From Bradyrhizobium macuxiense (lineage in GTDB: Bacteria > Pseudomonadota > Alphaproteobacteria > Rhizobiales > Xanthobacteraceae): 64,000 nucleotides of DNA. Both the position numbers and the translations under genes were made by a program. Below, piece after piece: positions 28,845 through 37,992 of this stretch. Each line of letters opens with the position of its first letter. Position 1 is the stretch's first letter. The stretch is from contig NZ_VITY01000002.1 of the NCBI RefSeq assembly GCF_007993935.1, forward strand, positions 248,001-312,000, given 5' to 3'. Under the pieces are notes generated by a model. The model was not told where the DNA came from, made no database searches, and saw only the letters and a program-made list of their open reading frames with translations.

Positions 28845-30467
28845 ATGAGCGATATGGCGTTACCCGGCTCGATCGAGCCCGCCTTGAAAAAGGGTCCGGA
28901 CCTCGACAAGGGCTTCCACCCCATGACGGGGATCATTTATTTGGGCGTGGTCGCGGCCGCGCTGCTGTTCGTTGCCTACAGCATCTATTCCGACGTCGAC
29001 GCCACCGGCACGCGCGTCACCTCGTTCCTGCCCTACATCATGCTGTTCGTTGCGCTGCTGATCGCGCTCGGCTTCGAATTCGTCAACGGCTTCCACGACA
29101 CCGCCAACGCGGTCGCCACCGTGATCTACACCCGTTCGCTGCCGGCGCATGTCGCCGTGGTGTGGTCGGGCATGTTCAACCTGTTCGGCGTGCTGCTCTC
29201 GAGCGGCGCCGTCGCGTTCGGCATCGTGTCGCTGCTTCCGGTCGAACTGATCCTGCAGGTCGGCTCCAGCGCCGGCTTTGCGATGGTGTTCGCGCTCCTG
29301 ATCGCCGCCATCATCTGGAATCTCGGCACCTGGTGGCTCGGCCTGCCGGCCTCGAGCTCGCACACCCTGATCGGTTCGATCATGGGCGTCGGCATCACCA
29401 ACGCGCTGCTGCGCGGCCGTGACGGCACCTCGGGCGTGGACTGGTCGCAGGCGACCAACATCGCCAAGGCGCTGCTGCTGTCGCCGCTGTTCGGCTTCGC
29501 GCTCGCCGCCGGTCTGCTCTACGTCCTCAAGATCGTCCTCCAGCGCGCGACGCCCGCGCTGTTCGGCGAACCGGTTGGCGACCAGCCGCCGCCGTGGTGG
29601 ATCCGCGGCATCCTGATCCTGACCTGTACGCTGGTCAGCTTCTTCCACGGCTCGAATGACGGCCAGAAGGGCATGGGCCTGATCATGCTGATCCTGATCG
29701 GCACCGTGCCGACTGCCTACGCGCTGAACCGCGCGCTGCCCGCAAGCCAGATCGAGCAGTTCGCCGCGCGCTCGACCGCGGCCAGCAAGGTCATCGAAGG
29801 CAAGGCCGCCGGTTACAACGTGCTCGGCAATCCGCGCCCGGCCGTGACCAACTATGTCGCGCAGCACCAGATCAACGAAGGCACCTTCCCGTCGCTCGCG
29901 GTGCTGGTGAACGACATCGGCAAGCAGGTTGCCCAGTATGGATCGCTGGCCAAGTTCCCGGCCGATGCGGTCGGCAACACCCGTAACGACATGTACCTGG
30001 CGTCCGAGGCGATCCGTTTCCTGATGAAGGACAAGGAAGCCGAACTAACCGCTGCCGACGTCGCCACCCTGAACGAGTACAAGGGCTCGCTCGATGCCGC
30101 GACGAAGTTCATCCCGAGCTGGGTGAAGTTCGCCGTCGCGATCGCGCTCGGCCTCGGCACCATGGTCGGCTGGAAGCGCATCGTCGTCACCGTCGGCGAG
30201 AAGATCGGCAAGACCCACCTGACCTATGCGCAGGGCGCCTGCGCCGAGATCACCGCGGCCGCGACGATCGCCGCGGCCGACGGCTACGGCCTGCCGGTCT
30301 CGACCACGCACGTGCTGTCGTCAGGCATCGCGGGCACCATGGCCGCCAACGGCTCCGGCCTGCAATGGGCGACGATCCGCAACATCGCGATGGCCTGGGT
30401 GCTGACCCTGCCGGCCGCGATGATCCTCTCGGGCATTCTGTACTACGTGTTCTACCACGTGTTCTGA
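28845..30467 (+). CDS. pitA: Inorganic phosphate transporter, PiT family
   Basis: The protein has 540 residues from the ATG at 28845, with AGGAG eight bases before. Both PiT signature halves are present: GFEFVNGFHDTANAVATVIYT early and GACAEITAAATIAAADGYGLPVSTTHVLSSGIAG (split motif ending the C-terminal repeat) late, plus SFFHGSNDGQKGMG in the middle. Ten or more membrane spans are evident, with a hydrophilic loop at about 300-400. It should import phosphate, probably as metal-phosphate, with protons. A strong terminator follows. Confidence 0.95.
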   Translation: MSDMALPGSIEPALKKGPDLDKGFHPMTGIIYLGVVAAALLFVAYSIYSDVDATGTRVTSFLPYIMLFVALLIALGFEFVNGFHDTANAVATVIYTRSLPAHVAVVWSGMFNLFGVLLSSGAVAFGIVSLLPVELILQVGSSAGFAMVFALLIAAIIWNLGTWWLGLPASSSHTLIGSIMGVGITNALLRGRDGTSGVDWSQATNIAKALLLSPLFGFALAAGLLYVLKIVLQRATPALFGEPVGDQPPPWWIRGILILTCTLVSFFHGSNDGQKGMGLIMLILIGTVPTAYALNRALPASQIEQFAARSTAASKVIEGKAAGYNVLGNPRPAVTNYVAQHQINEGTFPSLAVLVNDIGKQVAQYGSLAKFPADAVGNTRNDMYLASEAIRFLMKDKEAELTAADVATLNEYKGSLDAATKFIPSWVKFAVAIALGLGTMVGWKRIVVTVGEKIGKTHLTYAQGACAEITAAATIAAADGYGLPVSTTHVLSSGIAGTMAANGSGLQWATIRNIAMAWVLTLPAAMILSGILYYVFYHVF

Positions 30468-30507
30468 TGCCGCCACGGCTTCGGCGCGACACCGCGCCGG
30501 ACACAAG

Positions 30508-30540
30508 GGCCCGCACCTCAGGTGCGGGCCTTTTGCTTTC
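30508..30540 (+). terminator. Rho-independent terminator after the phosphate transporter
   Basis: Complementary arms GGCCCGCACC and GGTGCGGGCC at 30508-30530 are followed by TTTTGCTTT. Confidence 0.85.
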
Positions 30541-30543
30541 GGC

Positions 30544-30627
30544 CGTCATTGCGAGGAACGAAGCGACGAAGCAATCCACGCCTCCGCAAGCGGTGAGATG
30601 GATTGCTTCGCTTCGCTCGCAATGACG
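30544..30627. repeat. Palindromic repeat, CGTCATTGCGAGG...CGCAATGACG family
   Basis: The outer arms CGTCATTGCGAG/CTCGCAATGACG and the inner GAAGCAATCCA/TGGATTGCTTC pair. Copies also lie at 32886-32971 and 50941-51024. It separates the converging transporter and LysR genes. Confidence 0.9.
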
Positions 30628-30645
30628 GACAGGATGGAAGCGCAC

Positions 30646-31554
30646 TCAGTCGGCATAGACCCTGGCGACCTCGGCCAACAGGCCGCGCGCCCATTTGTGC
30701 AGGCCCGACTTGGCCGTCCTTGCGCTCCAGTACATGTCGATCGAGATCGGCACGCGGAACGGCAGCGCAGCGACATGCAGGCCGCCGCGCATCGCCCGCG
30801 CCAGATGATGCGGGATGGTCGCGACCAGGCTTGTGCCGGCGACGATGCGTTCCAGGCTGTCGTGGTTCGGCAGGCTGACCGCCGGCTCGATCTCGATCTG
30901 CTTTGCCTTCAGCGCCTCCAGATAGAGCGGCTGCCACTCGCCGCTATGGGTGATGAAGACATGCTCGGCCTTGGCGTAGGCCGACAGCGCGATCCGGCCG
31001 CGCGCCAGCGGGTTGGCCGGGTCCATCACGCAGACATAGTGATCGGTGAGGATGTGGCGCCTGAAGACGCTTTCGCCGACGACCCCGACCGGACCCAGCA
31101 CGATGTCGCACTGGTTCTGCTTGAGATGGACGTCGCCATGGCCCGCGGCATCGAGCAGGACGAGACGGACCTGTGGCGCGCCGGCCCGCAGCCGCGCGGT
31201 GAACTGCGGCATCAGGGTCTGACGTTCGTGATAGTTGCAGGAGATCGTCACGGTCCCCTGCGCCGTCACGGGGTCGAACTCGACCGGCGAGGCGAGCCCG
31301 TCGATCTCGCCGATCATGTCCCGCGCCCAGCCGGCCAGCGCGGCGCAGCGCTCGGTCGCCGTCACGCCATTGCCGTTGCGGACGAACAGCGGATCACGCA
31401 GTGCGCCGCGCAGCCGCTCGATCGCATAGCTGATGGTGGACTGGTTGACGTCGAGGCGCTTGGCGGCCGCGGAGAACGACTGCAGGTCGTAGACCAGCAC
31501 CAGCGTCCGCAAGGTCCCGATGTCGATCGGATCGATGGTGGAATTGGCCGCCAC
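30646..31554 (-). CDS. LysR-family transcriptional regulator
   Basis: The 302 residues carry a winged helix-turn-helix at about 12-70 (TLVLVYDLQSFSAAAKRLDVNQSTISYAIERL) and a periplasmic-binding-protein-like effector domain. It is divergent from the cytochrome P450 gene, the usual arrangement for a LysR activator of its neighbour. An inverted repeat (31608-31635) in the shared promoter region is a candidate operator. The inducer is unknown. Confidence 0.92.
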   Translation of the reverse strand: MAANSTIDPIDIGTLRTLVLVYDLQSFSAAAKRLDVNQSTISYAIERLRGALRDPLFVRNGNGVTATERCAALAGWARDMIGEIDGLASPVEFDPVTAQGTVTISCNYHERQTLMPQFTARLRAGAPQVRLVLLDAAGHGDVHLKQNQCDIVLGPVGVVGESVFRRHILTDHYVCVMDPANPLARGRIALSAYAKAEHVFITHSGEWQPLYLEALKAKQIEIEPAVSLPNHDSLERIVAGTSLVATIPHHLARAMRGGLHVAALPFRVPISIDMYWSARTAKSGLHKWARGLLAEVARVYAD

Positions 31555-31607
31555 GCAGCGCCTCCCGCATTTGTCGGCGCCCAGCCTAGCATAAGGTCAT
31601 GGAATAT

Positions 31608-31635
31608 TTCGATGACCTATATCGATCCCATCGAA
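31608..31635. promoter_or_regulatory. Candidate LysR operator between the regulator and P450 genes
   Basis: TTCGATG (31608-31614) and CATCGAA (31629-31635) form an inverted repeat with a 14-base spacer. It lies 54 bases before the LysR start and 57 before the P450 ATG, a position fitting a shared regulatory site. Confidence 0.5.
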
Positions 31636-31691
31636 TTGAGTGATCACGCCCATTGGCGCTAGCTTTCGCAAAAAGCGCTCCGGGAGGACCA

Positions 31692-32873
31692 ATGACCAGC
31701 GCCGTGCCTGTCGTCACCGACATCGCGTATCAGGATCTGCTCGACGACCCCTATCCGATCTTCCGCCGCCTGCGCGAGCTGGCCCCGGCGGTCTATGTCG
31801 AGCCCGCGAAGCTGACGCTGGTGACGCGCTTCGACGACATCGTACGGATCGAGCGCGATCCCGCGACCTATTCGGCCGACAATCCGGCCTCGCTGGTCAA
31901 CAAGGTGATGGGGCCGACCTTCATGCGCAAGGACGGCGCCGAGCACGCGATCGGCCGCAAGGCGATCGAGCCGTCGTTCCGCCCGGCCACGATCAAAGAG
32001 CATTGGGCACCGAAATTCACCGCCATCGCGCAAGCGCTGATCGATGATTTGTCCGCGGCCGATGAGGCCGACCTGTTCGCCGCGCTGGCCGCGCCGATGG
32101 CCTCGCTCAGCCTGATGGCGATGATCGGGTTTCGCGAGATGCCGTGGCAGACCCTGGCCGACTGGTCGCAGGCACTGATCGACGGCGCCGGCAATTACGC
32201 CGCCGATGCCGGGGTCGAGCGCAAGGCGATGCAGGCGAGCGCCGATGTCGATGCCGCGATCGACGCGGTACTCGACGATCACCGCAGCAAACCGAACCCC
32301 TCGATCCTGTCCTCGATGGTCAACGCCGATCCGCCGATGCCGATCGAGGGCATCCGCGCCAACATCAAGGTGATCATCGGCGGCGGACTGAACGAACCGC
32401 GCGATGCGATCCTGACCCTCGTGCTCGGCCTCCTGCAAGACCCGACGCAGAAGCACAGCGTGCTGGCCAAGCCGGAGCTATGGCCGACTGCGCTCGAGGA
32501 AGCGGTGCGCTGGATCTCGCCGATCGGCATGTATCCGCGCCGCGTCACCCGCGATGTCGATCTTTCCGGCACCACGCTGCCCGAGGACCTTCAGATCGGC
32601 CTCTGCATCGGCGCGGCGAACCGCGATGGCAATCGCTTCGCTGAGCCCGACCGTTTTGACGTGATGCGGCCGAAGCAATCGCATCTGGCGTTCGGCGCCG
32701 GGCCGCATTTCTGCGCAGGCACCTGGGTATCACGGCTCACCGTCGGCAAGATCGTGGCGCCGATGCTGTTCGATCGCCTGCGCAATCTGCGCCTCCGCGC
32801 CGAGGTGCCGCCCGTCGTCCGCGGCTGGGTGTTCCGCGGCCCGGTGACGCTGCCGGTCAGATGGGATGCGTGA
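31692..32873 (+). CDS. Cytochrome P450
   Basis: The protein has 393 residues from the ATG at 31692, with GGGAGGA just upstream. The heme loop is AFGAGPHFCAG with ligand Cys341, and an ExxR pair lies in ALEEAVRW. The I-helix reads IIGGGLNEPRDAI, where the usual acid-threonine pair is replaced by Glu235-Pro236. That residue swap occurs in some bacterial P450 groups and may change how oxygen is activated. No ferredoxin or reductase is adjacent. Likely regulated by the divergent LysR protein. Confidence 0.92.
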   Translation: MTSAVPVVTDIAYQDLLDDPYPIFRRLRELAPAVYVEPAKLTLVTRFDDIVRIERDPATYSADNPASLVNKVMGPTFMRKDGAEHAIGRKAIEPSFRPATIKEHWAPKFTAIAQALIDDLSAADEADLFAALAAPMASLSLMAMIGFREMPWQTLADWSQALIDGAGNYAADAGVERKAMQASADVDAAIDAVLDDHRSKPNPSILSSMVNADPPMPIEGIRANIKVIIGGGLNEPRDAILTLVLGLLQDPTQKHSVLAKPELWPTALEEAVRWISPIGMYPRRVTRDVDLSGTTLPEDLQIGLCIGAANRDGNRFAEPDRFDVMRPKQSHLAFGAGPHFCAGTWVSRLTVGKIVAPMLFDRLRNLRLRAEVPPVVRGWVFRGPVTLPVRWDA

Positions 32874-32885
32874 GGTAGTCTAGTT

Positions 32886-32971
32886 CGTCATTGCGAGGAG
32901 CGAAGCGACGAAGCAATCCATCGTGCCGCGCACGCGGATAGATGGATTGCTTCGCCTCGCTCGCAATCACG
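32886..32971. repeat. Palindromic repeat, CGTCATTGCGAGG family
   Basis: Second copy of the family at 30544-30627, with the right arm ending CTCGCAATCACGG (one mismatch). It lies between the converging P450 and M20 hydrolase genes. Confidence 0.88.
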
Positions 32972-32999
32972 GTTGGACTTACAACGCTGCCAACGAGGA

Positions 33000-34172
33000 T
33001 CACGCCGCCAGCGCGTCCTCCACGATCTTCACGAAATACGACGTACCGTAGACGATCGCCTCGTCGTTGAAATTGTAGGCGGGGTGGTGCAGGCCGGCGC
33101 TGTCGCCGTTGCCGCAGAAGATGAAGGCGCCGGGCCGCGCTTCCAGCATGTACGAGAAATCCTCGCCGCCCATCAGCGGCGGCATCGTATGCACGTTGCC
33201 GTCGCCGGCCACTTCCTTGGCGATGCGGGTCGCGAATTCGGTCTGCGAGGCATGGTTGACGGTGACGGGATAGCCGCGCTTGTAGTCGAGCTCGATCCGC
33301 GCGCCGGTCAGCTGGGCGACGCCCTTGACCACTTCGCCGATGCGCTTCTCGATCAATTGCCGGACCTCCGGGGTCAGCGTGCGCACAGTGCCGCGCAATA
33401 CCGCGGTCTGCGGAATCACGTTGCGGGCATTGCCGGCGTGGAATTCGCAGATCGAGATCACGGCGGAATCCAGCGGATCGACGCTGCGCGACACGATCGA
33501 CTGCAGCGCGGTGATCAGCTGCGCACCGACCATCACCGAATCGATGCATTTGTGCGGCCGCGCGGCGTGGCCGCCGAGCCCCTCGATGTTGATGTTGACC
33601 TCGTCGGTGGACGCCATGATCGGGCCGGAGCGGATCGCGAACGAGCCGATCGGAATCCCCGGACCGTTGTGCATGCCGTAGACCTGCTGGACGCCGAAGC
33701 GGTCCATCAAGCCGTCCTTGATCATGGCGGCAGCGCCAGCCCCACCCTCCTCGGCCGGCTGGAAGATCACGACCGCATCGCCGGCGAAATTACGCGTCTC
33801 GGCGAGATAGCGCGCCGCGCCGAGCAGCATCGCGGTGTGGCCGTCATGGCCGCAGGCGTGCATCTTGCCCGGCGTCTTCGAGGCATAAGGCAGGTTGGTT
33901 TCCTCATGGATCGGCAGCGCATCCATGTCGGCGCGCAGGCCGATCACCTTGACGTCGCCCCTGGCCGCGCCCTTCTTGCCCTTGATGACCCCGACCACGC
34001 CGGTCTGGCCGAGCCCGGTCACCACCTCGTCGCAGCCGAATTCCCGCAGCCGGTCCGCCACGAATGATGCAGTGCGATGCACATCATAGAGCAGCTCGGG
34101 GTTTTCATGGATGTTGCGGCGCCAGGCCTGGATATCGGGTTGCAGATCGGCGACGCGGTTGACGATGGGCAT
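33000..34172 (-). CDS. M20 family amidohydrolase (hippurate hydrolase/aminoacylase-like)
   Basis: The protein has 390 residues from the ATG at 34172. Metal and catalytic motifs of the M20D group are seen: GLRADMDALP, MHACGHDGHTAMLLG, FQPAEEGGAGAAAMI, YGMHNGPGIPIG, and the dimerisation-domain GLGGHAARPH. The C-terminal metal ligand lies in AYNFNDEAI. There is no signal peptide, so it is cytoplasmic. It should hydrolyse N-acyl amino acids; the exact substrate cannot be assigned. Confidence 0.92.
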   Translation of the reverse strand: MPIVNRVADLQPDIQAWRRNIHENPELLYDVHRTASFVADRLREFGCDEVVTGLGQTGVVGVIKGKKGAARGDVKVIGLRADMDALPIHEETNLPYASKTPGKMHACGHDGHTAMLLGAARYLAETRNFAGDAVVIFQPAEEGGAGAAAMIKDGLMDRFGVQQVYGMHNGPGIPIGSFAIRSGPIMASTDEVNINIEGLGGHAARPHKCIDSVMVGAQLITALQSIVSRSVDPLDSAVISICEFHAGNARNVIPQTAVLRGTVRTLTPEVRQLIEKRIGEVVKGVAQLTGARIELDYKRGYPVTVNHASQTEFATRIAKEVAGDGNVHTMPPLMGGEDFSYMLEARPGAFIFCGNGDSAGLHHPAYNFNDEAIVYGTSYFVKIVEDALAA

Positions 34173-34453
34173 GAGAATTCTGGCCTCGGAGGTTGAACGT
34201 AAGTCACCTCTAGCATGCAAGAGCCGGTCCACCCAAACAGATGTGACATGCCGCCGGCTGGGGCCCGCATTCGCAAACGGGATACGACATGGTCCCCGGA
34301 CACGGCATCGCGTGACTTTGCGCGAGCCGGCCGAGGCCGGGGCTGATACGATCGCACCCGACCAAAGCCTAATAGTGCCGGAAAACTCTCGCGCGAATAC
34401 TACCTGAAGTTTCCGCACCAAAATCCTCCCACCTGCAAAGAAGGGGCGGCTGC

Positions 34454-34879
34454 ATGACGCCGGATCAGGCGGTCCTGTTTTCCACCATCATCCTGCTGGT
34501 GCCGATGGGCTACTTCCTGCTGGCGGCGCCGGCGTTCCTGCTTGTGAAGCTCGACATCCCGTCGGTCACGCGCCTGCTGCGCGGCATGTTCAACGCCTAC
34601 TTCCTGGTGCTGGCGACAGCCGGTGTGATCGGAGCGCTCGCCTTAGCCGCCGCTGGCCGGCCGGCTACTGCGCTCGGTATCGCCCTGATCGCGGCATTCG
34701 CGGTGCTGGCACGCCGCTGGTTTCTGCGCCGGCTCGATGCCGAGGCGGATGCGCGAGACTCGGGCGATCCGACCGCGGTGCGGCGGCTGCGCGGGCTGCA
34801 TTGGGGCGGCATGCTGTGCAATGCGGTCCAGGTGTTCGCGCTGGTCGCCAGCATCCCCTACATGGCACCGCTACCTTGA
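34454..34879 (+). CDS. Small integral membrane protein of unknown function
   Basis: The protein has 141 residues with four likely membrane spans (8-30, 45-66, 70-88, 118-137) and a cytoplasmic loop containing RRWFLRRLDAEADARDSGD. I do not recognise the family with confidence; similar four-span proteins are annotated as hypothetical. AAAGAAGGGGCGGC lies before the ATG. It converges with the downstream FMN protein gene. Confidence 0.7.
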   Translation: MTPDQAVLFSTIILLVPMGYFLLAAPAFLLVKLDIPSVTRLLRGMFNAYFLVLATAGVIGALALAAAGRPATALGIALIAAFAVLARRWFLRRLDAEADARDSGDPTAVRRLRGLHWGGMLCNAVQVFALVASIPYMAPLP

Positions 34880-34882
34880 TCG

Positions 34883-35509
34883 CTATGCCTCGCCTTTCCG
34901 ATGCGGATCGTATTTCGAAAGCACGTCCTTGAGGTAATCCCGGCTCTTCCATTCCGGCGCGGGCGGCTCGTAACCGGGCCGGGGAACGAACGGATTCGCC
35001 GGCACATCAGCTGAAGCGCCCATCAGGTCAGGAATGTAGCGCGGGCAATTCGGAAAGATTTCGCATTTGACGCGGACGACGACTTTCGCGCCATGATGCC
35101 GGGCAAGCGCGTCCGCGCTGTCGTCGATCGTCGCCTTGCCTCGGATCCGCGTGCGAAACGTCTTGCCGTCGAGGCGGACGAACAGCAAGCCGACATTCGG
35201 GTTGCGGTGAATATTGCCGAGCGTGCGGTACATGTTGTTGCCGTCGTACTCGGGGTACTCGAGCGTATCGGGCCCGGTGATCCTCACGAAGCCTGGATCG
35301 CCGGATCGCATCGAACAATCGACGTTGTCCTGATAGCTCGTCGCGATGAAAAAGAACCGTGTCTCTTCGATGAGCTTGCGATCCTGCTCCCAGAATTCGA
35401 AGTGGAGACGATGCTTCTCGAGACCGTCGGCGACGCGACGACCGTCCAAGCGGTCCTGCAACTCACGCATTCCGTCGTGGTAGAAAGGGGCGCGGATCGG
35501 GTCTTCCAC
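34883..35509 (-). CDS. Pyridoxamine 5'-phosphate oxidase-like FMN-binding protein
   Basis: The protein has 208 residues. The split-barrel flavin fold is indicated by FFFIATSYQDNVDCSMRSGD, FVRITGPDTLEYPEYDGNNMYRTLGNIHRNPNVGLLFV and RIRGKATI. The C-terminal part includes CEIFPNCPRYIPDL, a pattern seen in the class with FMN- or F420-type ligands. It probably reduces or oxidises a small molecule; the reaction is unknown. It follows no operon partner with a clear link. Confidence 0.85.
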   Translation of the reverse strand: MEDPIRAPFYHDGMRELQDRLDGRRVADGLEKHRLHFEFWEQDRKLIEETRFFFIATSYQDNVDCSMRSGDPGFVRITGPDTLEYPEYDGNNMYRTLGNIHRNPNVGLLFVRLDGKTFRTRIRGKATIDDSADALARHHGAKVVVRVKCEIFPNCPRYIPDLMGASADVPANPFVPRPGYEPPAPEWKSRDYLKDVLSKYDPHRKGEA

Positions 35510-35588
35510 GGGACTCCTCCAGCAAGGTAAGCAATTGATCTGCGAGTTCTGGCGCGGTGTCTTGTGCGTGCCCGGCCACCACAGACGG

Positions 35589-36926
35589 CTATTTCTCCGG
35601 AGCCTGCCGGTCGAACGCGCTCAGCACCGCAAGCGTCATGGCCGCAACACCGGTCTTGATCGTCGGCTCCGGCACCGGCGCGAACAACGGCGAGTGGTTG
35701 GACGGCAGCGGCGGGCCGCGGCCTTCGCGGGCGGCGGCGACGCGCTCCGGCTCATAGATGCCGATATTGAAGAACATCGAGGGCACCCCGGCGCTGACGA
35801 ATTCCGAATAATCCTCGCTGGGCGTGCCCGGCGGTGACGGCTCGAACTTGTCGCCAAACGCCGCCTTCAGCACCCTTTCCGCGGTGCCGACCACGTTGGG
35901 ATCGTTGATCACGGCCTTGGTCCCCTCGGTGATCGAAATCTCCGGCTCCGGCGCATTCGACATGGCCGCGACCGCCTTTGCCGTCCGCTCGATGCCGGCA
36001 AGCATCTTGGCGCGCACCTCAGGCTTGAAGGTGCGAATGGTGCCGAACAGCACCACGTCGTCAGGAATGATGTTTGACGCGGTGCCACCGTGAATTGAGC
36101 CAATGCTGACGACGCCAAATTCGGTCGGGTCCTTTTCGCGGCTGATCACGCTCTGGACATCGACGACAAAGCGCGCAGCCATCATCACGGGGTCAATCGT
36201 CGCCTGCGGCACCGCACCGTGTCCGCCGCGGCCACGGAATTTGATATAGAGGCCATCGGCGGCGGATGAGCCGATGCCGACGCGATAGCGCACCGTTCCA
36301 TAGGCGAACGGGCCATCATGCAAGGCGAAACCGACATTCGGCTTTGGAAATCGCGTGAACAGGCCATCCGCCAGCATGGCCTTGGCGCCCGAGACGATTT
36401 CCTCTGCCGGCTGGGCGATGAACATCAGCGTGCCGTGCCACTGGTCTTTCAGGCCGACCAGCGTCTTGGCCGTCCCCACCCAACTTGCCATGTGGACGTC
36501 GTGGCCGCAGCTGTGGGCCACGAAGGTTTCGCGTCCCTGCCAGGTCGTCTTGTCGTGGCTGGCATAGGGAAGCCCGGTCTTTTCCTCCATCGGCAGCGCA
36601 TCGAGCTCGGTCCGCACCATGATGGTGGGGCCCTCGCCATTCCTGTAGATCGCGACCAGCCCGGTCTTGCCTATATGCTCCGTCACCTCGAAGCCAAGCG
36701 CCCGCATTTCGGCAGCCAGCTTGGCCGCGGTCTTCTCCTCCTGAAATGCGATTTCAGGATGGGCGTGAATATCCTTGTAGAGCGCATCGAGTTTCGGATA
36801 GTCGGCCTCGACCGACTTCTCGATCGCGCTCTTCAGCCTTGCGACATCAAGCTCGGCATTCGCCCGGTGCGGCAGTGACGCGCAGAGCGCGGCGGACGCG
36901 AGCAGCGTGAGAACCATTTTGGTCAT
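35589..36926 (-). CDS. Exported M20 family amidohydrolase
   Basis: The protein has 445 residues from the ATG at 36926, with GGAG at eight bases. A signal peptide ends near HRANAE, so this enzyme is periplasmic, unlike the cytoplasmic paralogue at 33000-34172. Motifs match that group: VRTELDALPMEEKTGLPYASH, HSCGHDVHMASWVGTA, AQPAEEIVSGAKAML, GRGGHGAVPQ and an insertion SNHSPLFAP near the end. Some homologues act on N-acyl or amide compounds; the natural substrate is unknown. Confidence 0.9.
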   Translation of the reverse strand: MTKMVLTLLASAALCASLPHRANAELDVARLKSAIEKSVEADYPKLDALYKDIHAHPEIAFQEEKTAAKLAAEMRALGFEVTEHIGKTGLVAIYRNGEGPTIMVRTELDALPMEEKTGLPYASHDKTTWQGRETFVAHSCGHDVHMASWVGTAKTLVGLKDQWHGTLMFIAQPAEEIVSGAKAMLADGLFTRFPKPNVGFALHDGPFAYGTVRYRVGIGSSAADGLYIKFRGRGGHGAVPQATIDPVMMAARFVVDVQSVISREKDPTEFGVVSIGSIHGGTASNIIPDDVVLFGTIRTFKPEVRAKMLAGIERTAKAVAAMSNAPEPEISITEGTKAVINDPNVVGTAERVLKAAFGDKFEPSPPGTPSEDYSEFVSAGVPSMFFNIGIYEPERVAAAREGRGPPLPSNHSPLFAPVPEPTIKTGVAAMTLAVLSAFDRQAPEK

Positions 36927-37043
36927 GGCAATCGCTCCAGCTGAAATCCGGACACGGCGTTCCGAATGCCCCATTACATCACAGGCGGGGCTCGGCGGCC
37001 TGATCTAAGCAGGCAACGCGATCGGAGACAACGGCCTGGCGAG

Positions 37044-37814
37044 CTAGCCCGACGTCAGCATCTGGCTGCGGATCTCCTGCGCGGTGCGGCGCAGCGGCAG
37101 CAGGAATTTCTTGCGCGCGCCGGCCTCGCTGACCGTGCCCGAGATCGTGTTGACGCTGAGCGCCGCGACCACGGAGCCTGCCGGATCGCGCAGCGGCACC
37201 GCGATGCCGCAGATCGCGGGATCGAGCTCACCGTCGACCCAGGCATAGCCGTCGCTCTCGACCCGCAGCAGCAGTTCACCGAGCCGCTCCGGATCGGTCA
37301 CCGTGCGCGGCGTGACCTGCTTGAAGCCGCCGGTCGCAAGATAGGCTTCGCGGGTGCCGGGCGGCAGCGCCGCGAGCATGACGCGGCCGAGCGACACCAG
37401 ATGCGCCGGCAGCCGACTGCCGACGCCGAGATTGGCGGAAAGAATCCGCCGCGCCGGCAGGCGTAGCGCATAGACGATCTCGTCCTCGTCGAGCACCGCC
37501 ATCGCGCAGGACTCGCCGATCTCGTTGCGCAGATTTTCCAGCGCACGCTGCGCGTGGCCCCAATAGGGCAGCGCGTTGAGATAGGACAGGCCGAGCCCGA
37601 GCGCGCGCGGCCGCAGGCTGAAATATCGTCCGTCGGAAGCGCAGTATTTCAGCGCCACCAGGGTCGCGAGGATGCGGCGCGCGGTGGCGCGGTTGAGGCC
37701 GGCGGTATCGGCGGCCTCCGCCAGCGTGTGACGCCCCGGCGGCTTGCCGAGCGCCTCGATGATCGAGAAGCCACGCGCGATCGCGCGCACGAAGCCGTCA
37801 CTCTCTTTGCTCAT
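37044..37814 (-). CDS. IclR-family transcriptional regulator (PcaU/PobR type)
   Basis: The protein has 256 residues from the ATG at 37814; the frame runs further up but without homology. A winged helix-turn-helix lies at about 10-70 (ARGFSIIEALGKPPGRHTLAEAADTAGLNRATARRIL split across two helices), then the effector domain (GESCAMAVLDEDEIVYALRLP, ICGIAVPLRDPAGSVVAALSV). This is the type that governs aromatic-acid catabolism. It is divergent from a catabolic-looking block, with a perfect palindrome (37958-37972) in between. Confidence 0.9.
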   Translation of the reverse strand: MSKESDGFVRAIARGFSIIEALGKPPGRHTLAEAADTAGLNRATARRILATLVALKYCASDGRYFSLRPRALGLGLSYLNALPYWGHAQRALENLRNEIGESCAMAVLDEDEIVYALRLPARRILSANLGVGSRLPAHLVSLGRVMLAALPPGTREAYLATGGFKQVTPRTVTDPERLGELLLRVESDGYAWVDGELDPAICGIAVPLRDPAGSVVAALSVNTISGTVSEAGARKKFLLPLRRTAQEIRSQMLTSG

Positions 37815-37957
37815 CGCGTTTTGCTCAAGGCTCTGCGGGAGATTTTGGTTCTGCTCATGACATCGCAAGCCGCATGGCTGCCTGCACATGACGCGGCCCT
37901 GCCCGCTTGTCAGGGGCACTCGACCGCGCTAGCGTCAATTCATACAGCGAATTAATT

Positions 37958-37972
37958 GTTCGCCTGGCGAAC
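37958..37972. promoter_or_regulatory. Candidate IclR operator: perfect 15-bp palindrome
   Basis: GTTCGCC-T-GGCGAAC lies 20 bases before the first hydratase ATG. It resembles the GTTCG...CGNAC sites bound by PcaU/PobR-type regulators. Its closeness to the start codon would suit repression or an unusually short leader. Confidence 0.55.
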
Positions 37973-37992
37973 TCATAGCAGGAGGATACACG

